A stretch of DNA of 64,000 nt from Timema cristinae (GCA_039000515.1 JBCFYV010011172.1:78141529-78205528); one strand, 5' to 3'; shown: positions 46,850 through 58,754, counted from the stretch's first letter. Translations and numbers: made by a program. The notes: a model not told the origin generated them from the sequence alone.

Positions 46850-49125
46850 AAACAAGCACTGTACTTTTCTCACATTCCTTACATTCCTACCTACATACTT
46901 ACTTTATGGCATTAAGAACTGAAAAGTTAATAACCGCACTCACAAACATACACCACCTATCCCTATCTTGAGCTAATTCTATCCAGTCTATTTCATTACA
47001 CCTATCTCTCTCTCAGGTCTATTCAAATGTTACCCCCCTCTCTGCATCTGGGTCTTCCCATTGGTCTATTCCCAATGGGTTGGCCATTCAATACCTCTAA
47101 AGTGGTTCTAGATAATCCCATTCGCGCTGCATGGCCTGCCCACCGTAACCTGTGAGTTTTTATTACCTTAACAATGTCTGGTGATGAGTACAGAGTATGA
47201 TGCTCATCATTATGTAGCCTCCTCCAATCCCCACTATCTTCATCCGATTTTGAACCCTATATCTTCCTAAGAACACTGTTTTCGAACTTGATAAAATTAT
47301 TGCTTTTTATATTCTGAGTTTTACATTTCTTGACAGCAGGCGAGAGTCCAACAACTTACTGGCCAAGTAATAACAAGTATTTCCCAACTGTATTCGTTTC
47401 CTAATTTCCAATCCAATATTGTTATCGCTAATTAAAATTGTTCCTAAATATTTGAATCCATTAACCCTATCAAATGATATGTTGTATGCTGTAATATCTA
47501 AATTATCGTCCTCAGTCTGTGTTCTCTGTTTTATCATATACTTAGTCTTTTCAGCGTTCACTTATAAACCTATTTCCTTACTAACCTCTAATAAAATGTC
47601 TACATTTCTTGCAACAGCTTCCTTACTATTACTTATCAAAGCTAAATCAAATACGTACCCTAATAGCTACACTGTAGTGTTTAATGTCAATCCTACCCTA
47701 CTCTCTTGCATTACCTTAAAAGCATGCTCTAAAAGGCTAGATTAAAGAGTAATGGGAAAAGTGCATCTCCTTGTTCCAATCTATTCTGTATTTCAATAGC
47801 ATCTGAGAGGTGAGATTCAACCTGTACCTTACCACGCGTTACCAGTCAAACATACCCCAATTAGCTTGACCAGTTTTTTCGGTATCCCAAACATAACTAA
47901 AATTTCATAGATATGATTTCTTTTATTGAATCTTAGGCCTTTTTAAAATCTATGTATAAATGATGTACTGTCATATTGCAATTCACCTTTTTTTCTAATA
48001 TTTGCCGGATAGTAAAAATCTTATCTGTTGTTGATCTATTTCATCAGAAACCCGCCTCGGTGGCATAGTTGGCTAACGCGCTAGACGGGTAGAGCTCGAC
48101 TGCTAAGGATGGGGAGATCGAGGTTCGAATCTCGGTCGGGTGAACTGGGGGTGGTTTTTCCTAAATGGTTTTCCACTCTACCTTCACGCAAATGTGGGTT
48201 CACTTCCTCTAATTCGACCTTTCCAATTCCTAATCCATTAGCGTAAATAGTACTTAAGCGTATAACCCGAACGAGTATTAAGACGTGGTGCTAATATTAT
48301 TATTATTTTTATTATTTCATCAGAATCTGCATTGATGATCCCCAATTATTTCCTCTGCATATGGCGTCAATCTCATTAAAATTATGTTAGATACCATTTT
48401 ATAGCATATTGGTAGCAGGCATCAATCTCATTAAAATTATGTTAGATAAAATGTTATAGCATGTTGGTAGCAGTGAGATACTTCTATAGTTATTACAATC
48501 TGTTTTATCTCCCTTTTTGAAAATGGGTATTATTATACTTTCCTTCCATTCTTGTGGCAATACATCATGTTTCCATATGGAACATAAAAGTTTTGAATTT
48601 TCATTGTTAAAATTTCACCCCCTCCCCTTATTAACTCTGATGGTATTGAATCTATACCTGGAACTTTATGATTCGTTAACTTCTTAATAGCTTCTTTGAC
48701 TTCACTAATAAGCTACTTGGTTATGGGACTAGTGGCTCAGCAGTATGAATTACGATAGCTTTACCTAAATCGAATCCTTCGTGAACACTCAAAATTTGAC
48801 TGAAGAAGTTGTTCCATCTACTCAAAACATCACACGTATCTGCCATCAGATTACCTTTCTCATCTTTGACTAAATTAACCCTGGCCTATTAACTTTTCAT
48901 ATATACGATAATACCTAAATAAAGTTCCCTGATATTCTTATGTTCGTTAGTTTGTTCCATTTCGCTAACTTTTCCCTTTAAATACTCTCTTTTGTTGTTT
49001 CTAAATTTGGCATTGGCCTTCCAGTCTGCAATGCTAAATGTGTTTAAACTCAATTCACTAGGACTTTCTAGCCAATGTGTTTTAGCTTCCCTACTCGAGT
49101 GGTTTAAATCTAGAGGAACTGTAAG
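46850..49125 (-). pseudogene. LINE reverse-transcriptase element, decayed, with nested SINE
   Basis: Minus-strand frames read in order. At about 49000: LNTFSIADWKANAKFRN, then MEQTNEHKNIRELYLGI. At about 48700: EVKEAIKKLTNHKVPGIDSI with PSELIRGGGE, a reverse-transcriptase block 1 motif (A-x-x-x-L-K-N-x-K-x-P-G-x-D). At 47561: MNAEKTKYMIKQRTQTED and FDRVNGFKYLGTILISDNN, the post-catalytic segment. Then RNVKLRIYK, and near 46950 IELAQDRDRW-MFVSAVINF, the usual end of this LINE type. There are many stops and the catalytic YVDD box is not readable. The 48050-48312 SINE splits it. Confidence 0.75.
48050..48312 (+). mobile_element. SINE B copy nested in the LINE
   Basis: Full-length plus-strand copy: head CCGCCTCGGTGGCATAGTTG, B box GAGGTTCGAATCTCGG, body GTGAACTGGGGGTGGTTTTT, tail ACCCGAACGAGTATTAAGAC and an ATT-rich end. 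A 13-bp target duplication TATTTCATCAGAA lies at 48037-48049 and 48313-48325. Confidence 0.9.
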
Positions 49126-49127
49126 GG

Positions 49128-49295
49128 GTGTCAGTTAAACCTATATAACCTTAAATGAGTGAATAGTTATCATTTTAGAGTTTCAAACCTAGAAAACATT
49201 AAAGGGAGTTTTACCTAAATAATATTTAATGGATTTCAAAGGTATATTATTTTAAGTTGTTTCAAACTTTGTTATGTCCCTGATTTGACCCTAAA
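49128..49295 (-). repeat. Minisatellite, ~28-bp degenerate unit (locus 4)
   Basis: Reverse-oriented units (GAGTTTCAAACCTAGAAAAC, TTTTACCTAAATAATATTTA) directly abut the 5' side of the minus-strand LINE. Confidence 0.6.
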
Positions 49296-50093
49296 GAATA
49301 TTTGAAAGCATTGACAATATTCTCCTCTTAATTATATAAATATATTATTTTTATCTGAATTTTATATTCTATTACTTGGTGCTTAAAGCATGTCTTCTTC
49401 TAAATTATTCATATATGATAGTTACAAGATTCTAACTAGGAAATTACTAGTTATTTCTTGTTGTGAAGTTCACGCCCTGAAATTAGAAGGCATTAGCTAC
49501 TGTAACTAACTTCAGTGTATGACGTAGAGTCGAGTCAAAATTACAATGTAAAAAGTCTTTTAAAATTAACTTCCTGCTCTACAATGTTCAATTTGAGGCA
49601 GTTTCCGGTTCTCGGCCATTTTGTATGCTTCTATACGTTTTTGCGGACTAAGCATTGTGGTAAGTTCCATTAGGCTGAGGTATACCACGTGGTGGTGTAA
49701 TCTCAGGGCTCATTGTGATACCATTCATTGTCTTGGACGGAAGTCTACATTGTGTGCAACATGATCATTTTTCTATCCAAGTATCAATAACTATCATTGA
49801 ATAAGCCAATATCAAACTCTATCTGACGTTAGTTATTTCTATCATAAAAAGTGAGGCCCAATGTCGGGGAATAATAATAACTATTTTATAGCATAACAAA
49901 TGACAAAACAACAGCGGGACAGTTAAATAAGTAACAATCCAGTAATGTTATAAATTACTTCCAAACGTGGGGCATTTATTATAAAAAAATATTACATAAG
50001 GCAGCAATTGGTGTCGCAACTTTGGGGCAGATTTATCGTGACCCGAGATAGCTAGAGGTGCATCACCGAGGATAAAGCAGTGAGGGCGGCGCA
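49296..50093. other. Unrecognised sequence
   Basis: No gene or repeat family could be supported. Confidence 0.35.
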
Positions 50094-51704
50094 TTAACAA
50101 GTCCTATAGGTCAATCCTATAGGTCCTAACAGATTGAGCATGATTGTGGGAGAAAGACAACTAGCACCCTTGACAAATTTGTAGGAGAAAGGACACTTAT
50201 GTAAAAGTTTGTTGCAGAGATCAACTAGGAATTTATGATAATCTCCTATGAACTGAAGTATCTTGATGTCTTTGATTCCTTTCAAAGCTGCTGATGCTGC
50301 AAACCCAATATCTACAGTAGGGAGTGATTTCATGTTGCATTGTTTCTTTAAATCAACAGCTAACAATTTTTTGGATGTATTTGCTGAATTCATTACATTT
50401 TACAATTCTGTTCATCAAGTGCGCAAGTAGTTTATTTAGATCTGCAAACATAAATGGCAATAGAGGTTGATTGCACTGATATTCGTTGAGAAATTGCTCC
50501 AACTCAAGAGAAACTGACAGCATGAATCAAAACTTTGATGCCAGAAGAAAAATACTGTTTTAAATACAGCAGCATTGGCATTGCTCTTTCTAACACCCTT
50601 GAGTTTTTTACCCATCTAATAGAACAAAACTTCAACGGGAAAAGATATGATTATGTTATTCTTTATAGTCTGCATATCTTGTTAGAAAATCTTTAAATAA
50701 ATGATAAAGTGAGCACAAAAACTGGTTAATAGTCCAACTAGAGTTAGCAAGTGCTGTTTTGTAAGCACCATGGACAATGTGTAAAGAACAAGTTCCAAAT
50801 TCTAGTAACTCAGGATCTTGTAGAGAATCTTCCTTCAAGTAACTTTTGAGATCACTTAAAAATTTGAGGTTTATATTTGGTCCATCCATGGAAACTTGAA
50901 GCATTTTTTTAAGATCCAAGCTCTTATCTTTTAGTGCAGATATAAAGTTCATTAATATATATTGAGCTGTTGCATGACCTAAAAAGATGTTAAATATCTT
51001 GTATGAATTTTATTTTCACTCCAGAAGCATACCCCAACAACCAACTGGATCTTCTGAGCCACAGTATTTATGCTCTCATCAAATGAAATACAATAAAATG
51101 AGCATTGCTTCAACATATTCGCAAGCTCCCTTTAGAAAAAAGGACCTACTCCATACACGATAACATATCCAAGTTTATATTTATGCATTTGAAATTTTTG
51201 GGCAATATCTCTATTGGAAAACATTACTTTAAAAAGATCACTCCAAGCATAAAAACTTCTAGCAGAAGAATGTGTCATTACTTGATTAATAGCCCACAAT
51301 ATTTCAGCACAAGAAACTTCATCTTTGTCAAGGAAGCTCCGAATAGAACAACTAGGTCTAATTTCAGGTTTCAAAACTACTTCATGGTCATTAGCACTAA
51401 AATGTACATCTTCATGTAGGCCTACAGATGACACTGCATTTGTGGCTGTAGAGTCCAAGTCCAATATTTTTATGCTCCCACTAGCACCTTTCACTCTGTC
51501 AACATGCTTCTTTCCCTTGACATGAGATCAATTGATGATATCCCCATGTTACTTATATTAAAGTTAGTTTCACACAAAGAACAATGGCCTTTACTTTTAT
51601 CACAATCCACTTTTTGTAACTACAGCCAATCTTTAAACACTGTATTGTCCAGCCAATCATCTTTAAAAGAGGTTTTCCCTCTGAAGTTACTCATTTCTTC
51701 TTAA
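50094..51704 (-). pseudogene. hAT-like transposase-derived gene, decayed
   Basis: It starts MSNFRGKTSFKDDWLDNTVF at 51692, with a Cys finger-like DKSKGHCSLCETNF, and frameshifts near 51515. Then KHVDRVKGASGSIKI, FLDKDEVSCAEILWAINQVM and SFYAWSDLFKVMFSNRDIAQ. After stops near 51100 comes MLQVSMDGPNINLKFLSDLK, then ELLEFGTCSLHIVHGAYKTA and FLCSLYHLFKDFLTRYADYK. The VSMDGPN-N-KF and LHIVHGA-K motifs are typical of a widespread hAT-type transposase family with an N-terminal zinc finger. It has at least six disruptions and is not functional. Confidence 0.7.
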
Positions 51705-53408
51705 ACAAAACATAAAGGTCACAAGATAAGCAAGTGGGATTTGCAGAATACTCACACCAGGCCAAACTTAAGGTTGGTAGTTTAGTTTTTCTTTGGGCTG
51801 ATAAAGGACTGGTGTGGGGGATTGAGAGAGAGAGGGGGGATGAGGTGAAGAACACACAGAATACTGTACTGTGGTATTGGAATGTCAAGGTCAGGCAGGT
51901 ACACCAATAGTTTGAACTTAAGCAGTTACTAGTAACTCATCACTCATAATGGTTACTGCTGGAAAAAAGTTAGGGGGGGGGGGGTATAAGGGGGAGAGTG
52001 GCTGCTAGTGTAGTCAAAACAGTTATTTGTTTTATTCCCTAGTATGTAAGGGGGAGGGTGCTCTTAGTGTAGAAATTGAGAATAGAAAGGTCAGCAAGCG
52101 AGGCTAACATCCCCACTGCAAGGTCATCTACAAGGTCAACTAATTGTGTGTCAAACAAGATAGACCAGAGGGGGAGTAATTGAGGGGTGGTCAAAATAGA
52201 ATTATCAATAGTCCAATAATATCAGGGGTCTCAAAATGTGTAATCCAACATTTCACTCAATGTAAAATGGCTTAATATTTTTCCAGTATCTGATTCAAAA
52301 AATTCCAGTATTTCCAGAATTGGTAGACATCCTGTAGGTTAATCACATCAGTGACACATACGGTTGATAGCACGTTTTTCGATTAACTATTTTGTACAAT
52401 TTGAGACACATGGAAACCACTAAAGTGTCACTTGAGTTGGTTTGTAATTTAATAAATTATATACTTCAAAAAATAAATTCAATCAAATTATATTTTCTAG
52501 CTTCATTAAACTTTGAAACACCCAAATGAGCAAATCCTCTAGATACTTTAGAATACTGGCCTTTTCGGGGCACTTCCAATTAGTGTTAAAAGTTTAAGTA
52601 GTCATTTAACAAAATATTTTAAAACAATAATAATTAATAACACTTGAAGTCAAGTCACAAAAGATGGCTTTCTCTTACAAATGGCGAGAAATATACCTAA
52701 AACATGGGGGTTTTAGCCGTCGATGACATTCTCAAAATGCTTAAATTGATCTCGGATAACTTTGGGGAAGTAAACACTTTTTGAAAAAATTGCATCAATG
52801 ACACATTATGGCAAGAAAATTACTTTACTACAAAACACTGGTGGAAAGTTAACACAATCAATTGAAACACTTTTGTGTATCCAAAAACATTAAACAATAA
52901 AATAACTTGAAATAGAAATACATCTCATTTGGCTGCACAATATACCTTGTCGATCTGAATCGTCTTTTCACTGGTGGTGTACAGAAGTTTCTTTGTTTTG
53001 TACTTTGATTGATGTGTGTGTATGAAGATTGATCTCCTGGTTGTGTCATCACAGGGGCAGCATGTGGTGATGGGACATATGCATCCCCATCATATGATCA
53101 GGATACACCTGGCCAGGACATAACTATAGTCATTTGGTGGAATAACATATCATTGGGTCTATACAGGGAGTGACAATTTTACCATAGTAAATTCACAAAA
53201 AGGATTTTTTTTTTCAAAACATATATTGTCTTAGCTGCTAAATTTAAGTTTTTTTTACTAATGAGAAAAAGTACATCCTACTCTACATCTACATTATAAC
53301 TTATTAATAATAAATCTTGTTTTTTAAACAATAAATTGCATTTAATTGTATTTATATTTTAAAGTAATCAATCCTAAATATGTCTTTAAACATATTCTGC
53401 ACAAATTA
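51705..53408. other. Non-coding DNA with G-rich tracts
   Basis: Contains a run of ten G at about 51973-51982 and GA-rich patches at 51820-51845 and 51995-52080. No exon was recognised. Confidence 0.4.
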
Positions 53409-53530
53409 TTATTATTAGCACCACACATTTACAAGTAGTGATTAATATACATCTTGTCAGAGGTGAAGGAAAGGTTTGGCAATCAGATAAATCTGTGCCG
53501 GAGCAGAGGATTGAACCCTGGACACCCAGG
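53409..53530 (-). mobile_element. SINE A fragment
   Basis: Minus-strand match to the SINE A body: CATCTTGTCAGAGGTGAAGG and CAGATAAATCTGTGCCGG on the plus strand. The tRNA A box is missing. Confidence 0.65.
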
Positions 53531-53544
53531 ATCTACTTGGTAAA

Positions 53545-53675
53545 AGATTTCTCACTTTTTTCACACAAATGTGGGTAGATTAACTCTAAAATGCTTCCTT
53601 CCTCATTCCTACCCCAAATAGATTAATTGATCATATATGCGTAACCTGAAGCAGACAGTAAGACACGCTCATAAA
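53545..53675 (+). mobile_element. SINE B tail fragment
   Basis: It has ACACAAATGTGGGTAGATTA, CTTCCTTCCTCATTCCTA and tail GTAACCTGAAGCAGACAGTA with AGACACGCTCATAA. Confidence 0.55.
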
Positions 53676-54033
53676 ATAAAAATATTCAAACTTCGATTTC
53701 ACTTCAGGAATATTTTCAAATATTTACCCAAGCTTTGCTTCCAACTGTAAAAACTGTCTTTGTACACCCTTGATTAATTTTATTATTTGCCTTACCACTA
53801 TTTAAAGCTAATTAGTTTCAGTCAAATTGACTTTATTTTTCCCATAGTTAAGTTTGTGATAGTTTTACATAGACATTTTATTTTTAAATCTATGCATATA
53901 ATATCATGGCAAATATATTATCTGTGAAAAAAACATAAACAATATTTCATTAATTATATTTGTATTAGTTTAACTATGCATAGTTAGAGTTTAAACATTT
54001 TTATAAGTATCGACTGATAACTATAAATAAGTA

Positions 54034-54296
54034 TTGAAATAAAGGAGGAGGAGGATAGAAGGGCAAGGCCTACACACTTAACAGAAAATCATAGGTCTTA
54101 AAGTTCACATTTAAAACACAATAAAACACATAATTATGTAATTTTCAGGGTTTTGCACTCTTCTTCTGAAGAAGGGGACTGATGTATCCTGAAAATTACA
54201 TGATTATGTGTTTTGTTGTGTTTTAATAATTGTGAACTTGGAGGCCTACAGTTTTCTGATAAGTGTTTAGACCTTACCCTTCTATCCTTCTTTCAA
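54034..54296. mobile_element. Foldback element F, copy 2
   Basis: 263 bp with ~50-bp imperfect inverted ends. Left is AGGATAGAAGGGCAAGGCCT with ACACACTTAACAGAAAA. Right, on the other strand, is TTGAAAGAAGGATAGAAGGG with TAAGGTCTAAACACTTATCA. A 17-bp direct repeat TAAGTATTGAAATAAAG occurs at 54029-54045 and 54328-54344. The middle holds CTTCTGAAGAAGGGGACTGA and TGTATCCTGAAAAT. Confidence 0.65.
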
Positions 54297-54393
54297 TGTT
54301 TAATTCAAGATAGCCATTGTTCCTTTGTAAGTATTGAAATAAAGATATTTCCAGAATCCATAGTGTAATTTTGAAACTGCTGATAGTTCTTTA

Positions 54394-54571
54394 TGTCAGA
54401 GTACCCAGGTTTATAGAATTAACTAACTGGTTTTAGACTGAGCATGACATGTAAAGTGTTACACAGGTTTATACACATAGACACAGATCAGCTAAATCAA
54501 ACAAACTACACAGTTAGCAGTAGTGCCAACCTAGACTAGAATATCCTTGTATAGAATTGCCTATTTTAACA
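54394..54571 (-). repeat. 3' LTR of copia element
   Basis: 178 bp, no difference from the other LTR seen on reading. In minus-strand sense it begins TGTTAAAATAGGCAATTC and ends GGGTACTCTGACA. Confidence 0.95.
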
Positions 54572-54580
54572 CTCCTCCTC
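54572..54580 (-). promoter_or_regulatory. Polypurine tract
   Basis: GAGGAGGAG on the minus strand directly precedes the 3' LTR: the plus-strand DNA primer site. Confidence 0.8.
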
Positions 54581-54658
54581 AATTCGAATACAACCACAAA
54601 AATTAGGCAAAAAAGTTCTACATGTGCTCTTAAATACATACAAATAAACTCTAGTGAA

Positions 54659-57600
54659 TCAGCACTTGATTAAACCAATATAATTACGAAAGTACTCAAA
54701 TTTGTTTCCAACCAAACCCTTTGTCAGAATGTCAGCACATTGTTCATTTGTCTCCAAATAAATCACATCAATAACACCATTTAGATACAAATCACGAACA
54801 AAGTTGTATTTGACATCAATATGCTTTAGTCTTCGATGCTCCCATTTATCCAAACATCTTATGCAGGACTGGTTGTCCTCGTACACCTTGGTGGGTCCTA
54901 GAATGATCCCAAAGTCCTGGATCAGTCTTCTCAACCAGAGTAGGTCTGATGAGGCGGTTGACAGGGAGACAAACTCTGACTCCGTTGAGCTCAGGGCGAC
55001 TGTAGTCTGCTTACGTGTAGTCCAACCAACAGTGGCACCATAAACTTGGAATAGGTACCCAGAAGTAGATTTACGACCATCGCTGTCACTGGCCCAGTCT
55101 GCATCAACGTAGGCCCGTAAGGCGACATCACAGTTCTTCGGAAAGAAGAGACCAACTTCAAGTGTTCCTTGAATGTATCGTAGTATTCGCTTGAGTCCAA
55201 TCCAATGTGCTTCTGTTGCATTGCTCTGATATCGGCTGTAGAAATTCACTGAGAAACTCAGATCAGGGCGAGTGTAGAGCATCACATGCATCAAACTACC
55301 AACAAGCTCACGGTACGGTTTTTTTTGTATTATGCACTCTGATGTAGTTATTTCAGGTGGTTTTGCCTCCATTGGTGTCTTAACAGGTTTGCACTGTTCC
55401 ATACCAAATTTCTTGAGAACTTTCTTCAAGTAGGCTGTTTGGCTAATGAACATACCATCAGATTTCTGATCAATTTTTATACCTAGAAAGCTGTGCAAAC
55501 CTCCAAGATCCTTCATCTCGAATTCTGACATAAGACATGTTTTGATGTCATTCAACTTCTGCAGATTGTTCCCTGCCAGAATGATGTCATCTACGTAAAC
55601 CAAAAGGTAAGTTTTGATGCTGTTGCTGAAGTCGAAGTACACACACTTTTCGTTTTCAGACTGCTTAAATCCGAGAGAATTCACAAATTTGTCAAGTTTA
55701 GCATTCCACTCCCGTGGTGCCTGCTTCAATCCATAGAGGGTCTTGTGTAACTTACAAACAAGGTTGCTGTCAGTTACGAAGCCAGGTGGCTGCTTCATAT
55801 ACACCTCTTCAGAAAGGTCTCCATGTAGGAATGCATTTTTCACGTCCAACTGGAAGGCAATTAGATCTTCTTTGTTTATGATGGCAAGCAGGGTTCTGAC
55901 AGTAGTTAAATGGGCTACGGGTGAGTACGTTTCATTGTAGTCAAACCCTTTCTTCTGTGCACAGCCCTTCACCACCAACCTTGCCTTGTACCTGTCAAGC
56001 TGTCCATTTTCATCCTGCTTCATTTTGAAGACCCACTTGCAGTTGATAGCTCGTTTGCCAGATGGCAGCTCAGTAAGGGTCCAGGTCTCATTTTTTTTCA
56101 ATGAGTACATCTCTTCCTCAACTGCAGCCATCCATTGTTGGGCATCATCTCTACTATGGATGTCCTCAAAGGTTTCTGGTAAGTTGTCAATAAATGACTC
56201 AGCACCAAGAGCCAGTGCGACATAGTCATTTAGGTACGCTGGTGCAGTACGAGGTCTCGTGCTCCTCCGCAGAGGTTCAAGTTCCTCGTCAGGTCCAGGG
56301 GTCTCTTCTACGTCAGAAATAGTCTCTGGTTCTCCTCCTGAAGACAGCTCCTCCTGCATTTCCTCAGTAAAAACTTCATTTGGAGTCGAACCGATGACCT
56401 CAGTAGTTTGAGAGGGTGTTGAACCAATAACATCACTGGTTATGAACGAATGTTCATCAAAAATTATATCATGCCCACGTATGATTTTTCGTTCCTGTGG
56501 ACACCACAGCCTGTACCCATTTGGGCAGTAACCAACAAAGTAGCACTTTTTCGAGCGGCTGTCAAGTTTACTTTTAAAAACTTGATTAGGTAAGCGAAGA
56601 TGTGCTACACAGCCAAAAACTTTCAGTTTTAACATATCAGGCTTTACACCATACCACAGTTCTGCTGGAACCTGGTTTTCAAGAGCTTTAGTAGGTGATC
56701 TGTTTATTAGGTAGACTGAAGTCATAACAGCCTCCGTCCAGAGTGACTTATCAAGAGAAGAATGAAGGAGTAAACAGCGTGTTTTCTCCATGATGCTACG
56801 TCCCATTCTTTCTGCGACGCCATTCTGCTGACTGGTATGCCTGATCGTAAACTCTGACTGGATACCTTTCTTTTTTAAATAATTGAGCATTTCCTGCGAC
56901 ACAAATTCACCACCATTATCTGACCTAAGGCGACTTATCTTTAGGTTAAAGTGAGCTGTTGCCATAGCTTCAAATTGTTTGAAGTATGAAAATACTTCAG
57001 ACTTTGCCTTTAGAGTGTAAATGACTGTAAAGTGACTAAAGTCATCAATCAGGGTAAGCAGATACCTTTTTTGATCATATGATACGGGCTTAATGGGTCC
57101 TACAAGATCACTGTGTATGATCTCCAAAGGGCGCTTAGCTCTAATACGTGGCTTTGTGTGAGGAAGGCGTGTTTGCTTAGCCTGTATGCAAGAATCACAT
57201 AAATCGGGGATTGATCCTGGATCAAACTTGATTCCATCTACAATCTTACTTAAGTGAGCTAAACCAGTTTTGCCAATGTGACCAAGCCTCTTGTGCCACA
57301 AATCAGATGATGCTACAATGGAACTAGCAACGCCAGCACATGCCTTTTCACGAGGTGAAAGAGACATTGTATACACTTTACCAGATCGAGTGGCGGCAGC
57401 CACAAAAATATCACCTTTAAGAATGGTAGCGTTCCCCTTTTCAAACACAACTTTAAACCCATTAGCGTCAATTTTACTAACTGAGAGCAAATTAAATTGT
57501 AATCCAGGGACAATAAGTACGTTGGAAAGCTTGATAAAGTTTTGATTACCTTTGTGAGTCACAGACGCGTGTATATCTCCGATCTCTTCAGCACACAACA

Positions 57601-58633
57601 TCGAACCTGACTTAGCAATTTTTATTTTAATAGACTTTGATAGGCGTCTCTTATTTGAAACCAAACTAATATTTTTATCACTGACCATATGTTCAGTGGC
57701 GCCAGAGTCAAGCAACCACACCGATCCATCACAACAGGCCACTGATGTTGACACAGTCAAACTAAATTCATCATCACTAGCTTCAGCTACGTTTGCTTTG
57801 CGTGTTGAATTCTTTTGCTGCTTCTTGCCTTTCAATTTTGGACAGTCCGAACGAAAGTGACCAGCTTTATGACAGAAAAAACACTTATTCCCAGTAACTT
57901 GCTTTGAAATGCTTTCTTTACAATTAGGACAACATTCCAGTTGCGAAGATTTCAACTTTGTAGCCTTCCTATCAGTAACGCTAGAAAATGATTGGCTGCA
58001 TCCATCAATACCTTCTGCTTGACGTTTGCTCTGCTCATCAAGTAGGCGCGTTTTTACGAATGCCAGGTTGAGATTATCAGCAGATAGTGTTTCTATGGCA
58101 GTGACAATAACTTGATATTCTGATGGCATAGTCAAGAGAAGATGGCAGACAACATCTAGTTCTTCGAGGTTAGCTCCCGACGATTTCAGTTCCCGAATAG
58201 TACGATCAAACCTAATAAAATGCACTTCAAGTGTCTCTAAAGAGGGATCAAATTTCATCATCAACAAGGTTTTGCGCAGTAAAAGCTGATTAGCAATACC
58301 TTTGCGAGCGTATGTGTTACGAAGCACTTGCCATATATCATAAGCGGTGTTCTTATCCTTCACACAATCCAAGTGGCTATCTGAGATTCGTTGTATAATC
58401 TGTGACTTACACTTGCGATCGGCTTTACGAAGCTTGTCCAGCTCTTTTTCCTTTTCCGCCTTAATTTCAGCACTATCACTAGATGCAATTTTTACTAAGT
58501 CCCGATAGTCACCTTGAATAAAGGGCAACAAGTCAATTTCATCTAGAAGAGTTTCTACCCGAAACTTCCAGTTGTCAAAATTAGTACCATCAAAAAGCGG
58601 AATTCTGTAAGTTTTGTCTTCTTCTAAAACCAT
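54659..58633 (-). CDS. Copia-type Gag-Pol polyprotein, intact
   Basis: 1324 residues from the start MVLEEDKTYRIPLFDGTNFD. An upstream in-frame Met at 58744 would add 37 unlike residues and overlaps the primer-site leader, so the inner start is preferred. Order: Gag with DUF4219/UBN2-type capsid (1-240). CCHC knuckle CFFCHKAGHFRSDC (251-264). Aspartic protease WLLDSGATEHMV (Asp309). Pre-integrase LWHKRLGH (445-452). Integrase core with D508, D572 (RSDNGGEF) and E608 (NGVAERMGRS). Reverse transcriptase LDVKNAFLHGDL (929-940) and YVDD (1013-1016). RNase H with DADWASDSDGRKSTSGY (from 1177), E1218 in SSTESEF and D1253 in YEDNQS. The integrase-before-RT order is diagnostic of copia. No frameshift or stop; all catalytic residues are present. 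Confidence 0.95.
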   Translation of the reverse strand: MVLEEDKTYRIPLFDGTNFDNWKFRVETLLDEIDLLPFIQGDYRDLVKIASSDSAEIKAEKEKELDKLRKADRKCKSQIIQRISDSHLDCVKDKNTAYDIWQVLRNTYARKGIANQLLLRKTLLMMKFDPSLETLEVHFIRFDRTIRELKSSGANLEELDVVCHLLLTMPSEYQVIVTAIETLSADNLNLAFVKTRLLDEQSKRQAEGIDGCSQSFSSVTDRKATKLKSSQLECCPNCKESISKQVTGNKCFFCHKAGHFRSDCPKLKGKKQQKNSTRKANVAEASDDEFSLTVSTSVACCDGSVWLLDSGATEHMVSDKNISLVSNKRRLSKSIKIKIAKSGSMLCAEEIGDIHASVTHKGNQNFIKLSNVLIVPGLQFNLLSVSKIDANGFKVVFEKGNATILKGDIFVAAATRSGKVYTMSLSPREKACAGVASSIVASSDLWHKRLGHIGKTGLAHLSKIVDGIKFDPGSIPDLCDSCIQAKQTRLPHTKPRIRAKRPLEIIHSDLVGPIKPVSYDQKRYLLTLIDDFSHFTVIYTLKAKSEVFSYFKQFEAMATAHFNLKISRLRSDNGGEFVSQEMLNYLKKKGIQSEFTIRHTSQQNGVAERMGRSIMEKTRCLLLHSSLDKSLWTEAVMTSVYLINRSPTKALENQVPAELWYGVKPDMLKLKVFGCVAHLRLPNQVFKSKLDSRSKKCYFVGYCPNGYRLWCPQERKIIRGHDIIFDEHSFITSDVIGSTPSQTTEVIGSTPNEVFTEEMQEELSSGGEPETISDVEETPGPDEELEPLRRSTRPRTAPAYLNDYVALALGAESFIDNLPETFEDIHSRDDAQQWMAAVEEEMYSLKKNETWTLTELPSGKRAINCKWVFKMKQDENGQLDRYKARLVVKGCAQKKGFDYNETYSPVAHLTTVRTLLAIINKEDLIAFQLDVKNAFLHGDLSEEVYMKQPPGFVTDSNLVCKLHKTLYGLKQAPREWNAKLDKFVNSLGFKQSENEKCVYFDFSNSIKTYLLVYVDDIILAGNNLQKLNDIKTCLMSEFEMKDLGGLHSFLGIKIDQKSDGMFISQTAYLKKVLKKFGMEQCKPVKTPMEAKPPEITTSECIIQKKPYRELVGSLMHVMLYTRPDLSFSVNFYSRYQSNATEAHWIGLKRILRYIQGTLEVGLFFPKNCDVALRAYVDADWASDSDGRKSTSGYLFQVYGATVGWTTRKQTTVALSSTESEFVSLSTASSDLLWLRRLIQDFGIILGPTKVYEDNQSCIRCLDKWEHRRLKHIDVKYNFVRDLYLNGVIDVIYLETNEQCADILTKGLVGNKFEYFRNYIGLIKC

Positions 58634-58754
58634 TATGGCGATGGTGATTGGCAACGGCGTCACAAAAAAAAAAAAACACGTACAGTTCACGCGTATTACT
58701 GAGCGCACTTGACTTATAAACATTACCCGTCCTAAAGTCCACAAATCACCACAA

